Shown in pieces: positions 63,745 through 64,000 of a stretch of DNA of 64,000 bases. A program made the position numbers and the translations under genes. Position 1 is the first letter of the stretch, and each line of letters starts with the position of its first letter. A model generated the notes under the pieces. It did no database searches, was not told where the DNA came from, and saw nothing but the letters and a program-made list of their open reading frames with translations. Origin of the DNA: Anaerolineae bacterium (GTDB taxonomy: Bacteria > Chloroflexota > Anaerolineae > 4572-78 > J111); the NCBI GenBank assembly GCA_023382535.1, contig JAHDWA010000018.1:62001-126000 (forward strand). Reading direction: 5' to 3'.

Positions 63745-64000
63745 CTACTTACGGCGGCGGGCCATGAGGTAGGTATCCACATACTGCCCATCTCGAAAGG
63801 CAAAATCAACCATGGTCCCCTCGATGCTAAAGCCAAATTTTTCATACAGCCGGATGGCCGGCTCATTATCAACATAGACGTCAAGCTCAAGCCGGGTCAG
63901 GTTCAGCCACTTATCGGCCAGATCAACGGCTGCCTGCATGAGGGCCGTCCCGACCCCCTGGCCCTGCCAATCATCGCGCACCGCCATGCCAATTTGCCCC
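63745..64000 (-). CDS. GNAT family acetyltransferase, 5' part cut by window edge
   Basis: About 84 codons are visible; the frame continues beyond 64000. The sequence has the GNAT acetyl-CoA motif VRDDWQGQGVGTALMQAAVDLAD (Q/RxxGxG/A in QGQGVG) and the C-terminal NEPAIRLYEKFGFSIEGTMVDFAFRDGQYVDTYLM, typical of RimI/YhhY-like N-acetyltransferases. Substrate cannot be inferred. Confidence 0.85.
   Translation of the reverse strand, partial: GQIGMAVRDDWQGQGVGTALMQAAVDLADKWLNLTRLELDVYVDNEPAIRLYEKFGFSIEGTMVDFAFRDGQYVDTYLMARRRK

Noticed and set aside
63657..63890. 77-codon frame on the minus strand overlapping the GNAT gene
   Set aside because: It is another frame of the GNAT coding region and has no family features.

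Overview
The window looks like a chromosomal segment of an uncultured Chloroflexota bacterium (Anaerolineae/Caldilineae-like). This is an inference from gene content: tandem clostripain-like exoproteins, a DUF951 protein, a Gldg-type ABC system, a knotted YgeW-like carbamoyltransferase beside a YgeY-like hydrolase, and genes separated by repeat-rich gaps. No rRNA or tRNA gene was seen. Most genes have clear AGGAG-type ribosome binding sites and several intergenic gaps carry good TTGACA/TATAAT-like promoters.

Layout. 1-15.5 kb (minus strand): two tandem C11-peptidase paralogues, an AIM24-like protein, an ASCH-like protein, a GT2 glycosyltransferase, PHP and DUF951 proteins, a methyltransferase, a flippase-like membrane protein, CorA and the transcription-repair coupling factor Mfd. 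15.9-19.1 kb: a hybrid sensor kinase and a receiver protein with a C-terminal membrane helix. 19.1-25 kb (minus): lysS, greA, a PIG-L deacetylase unit behind a strong promoter with a LexA-like palindrome, and PspA with a membrane coiled-coil partner. 25.2-30.9 kb (plus): a RusA-like nuclease, the ygeW-ygeY pair, a HigBA-like toxin-antitoxin module bounded by 142-bp direct repeats that duplicate the 3' end of ygeY, a SUKH remnant and a K+/H+ antiporter. 31-41 kb (minus): a Gldg-type ABC exporter operon, three small heat-shock proteins, GroEL and GroES. 41.5-43.5 kb: a phage-like orphan, a small winged-helix protein and repeats. 43.6-56 kb (plus): a complete type I-E CRISPR-Cas locus with 25 repeats. 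56.2-62.9 kb (plus): a redox cluster (cytochrome b, molybdopterin oxidoreductase, four-cluster ferredoxin, Tat-type Rieske protein, TDT transporter). The end holds a DinB-like protein and a partial GNAT acetyltransferase.

The most unusual protein is Cas3: one uninterrupted frame fuses an HTH-WYL transcription-factor module to the HD-nuclease/helicase. A REP-associated (RAYT/TnpA-like) transposase sits between cas6e and cas1 and is flanked by its probable REP hairpins; related REP or MITE blocks occur at seven places.

Three sequence-level systems run across the window. (i) Heptamer tandem arrays (general form SMGTRRN), often followed by an inverted array, fill at least ten gaps, extend into gene 3' ends and occur inside mfd. 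(ii) Arrays of 11-bp direct repeats precede groES, the small heat-shock genes and the ABC operon, the spacing expected for OmpR/PhoB-type regulators; the two chaperone promoters share an identical unit. (iii) Hairpins with AGACC...GGTCT ends act as terminators in places, and also occur inside the cas3 reading frame and over the cas5e stop codon. Stop codons of at least six genes lie inside such repeats.
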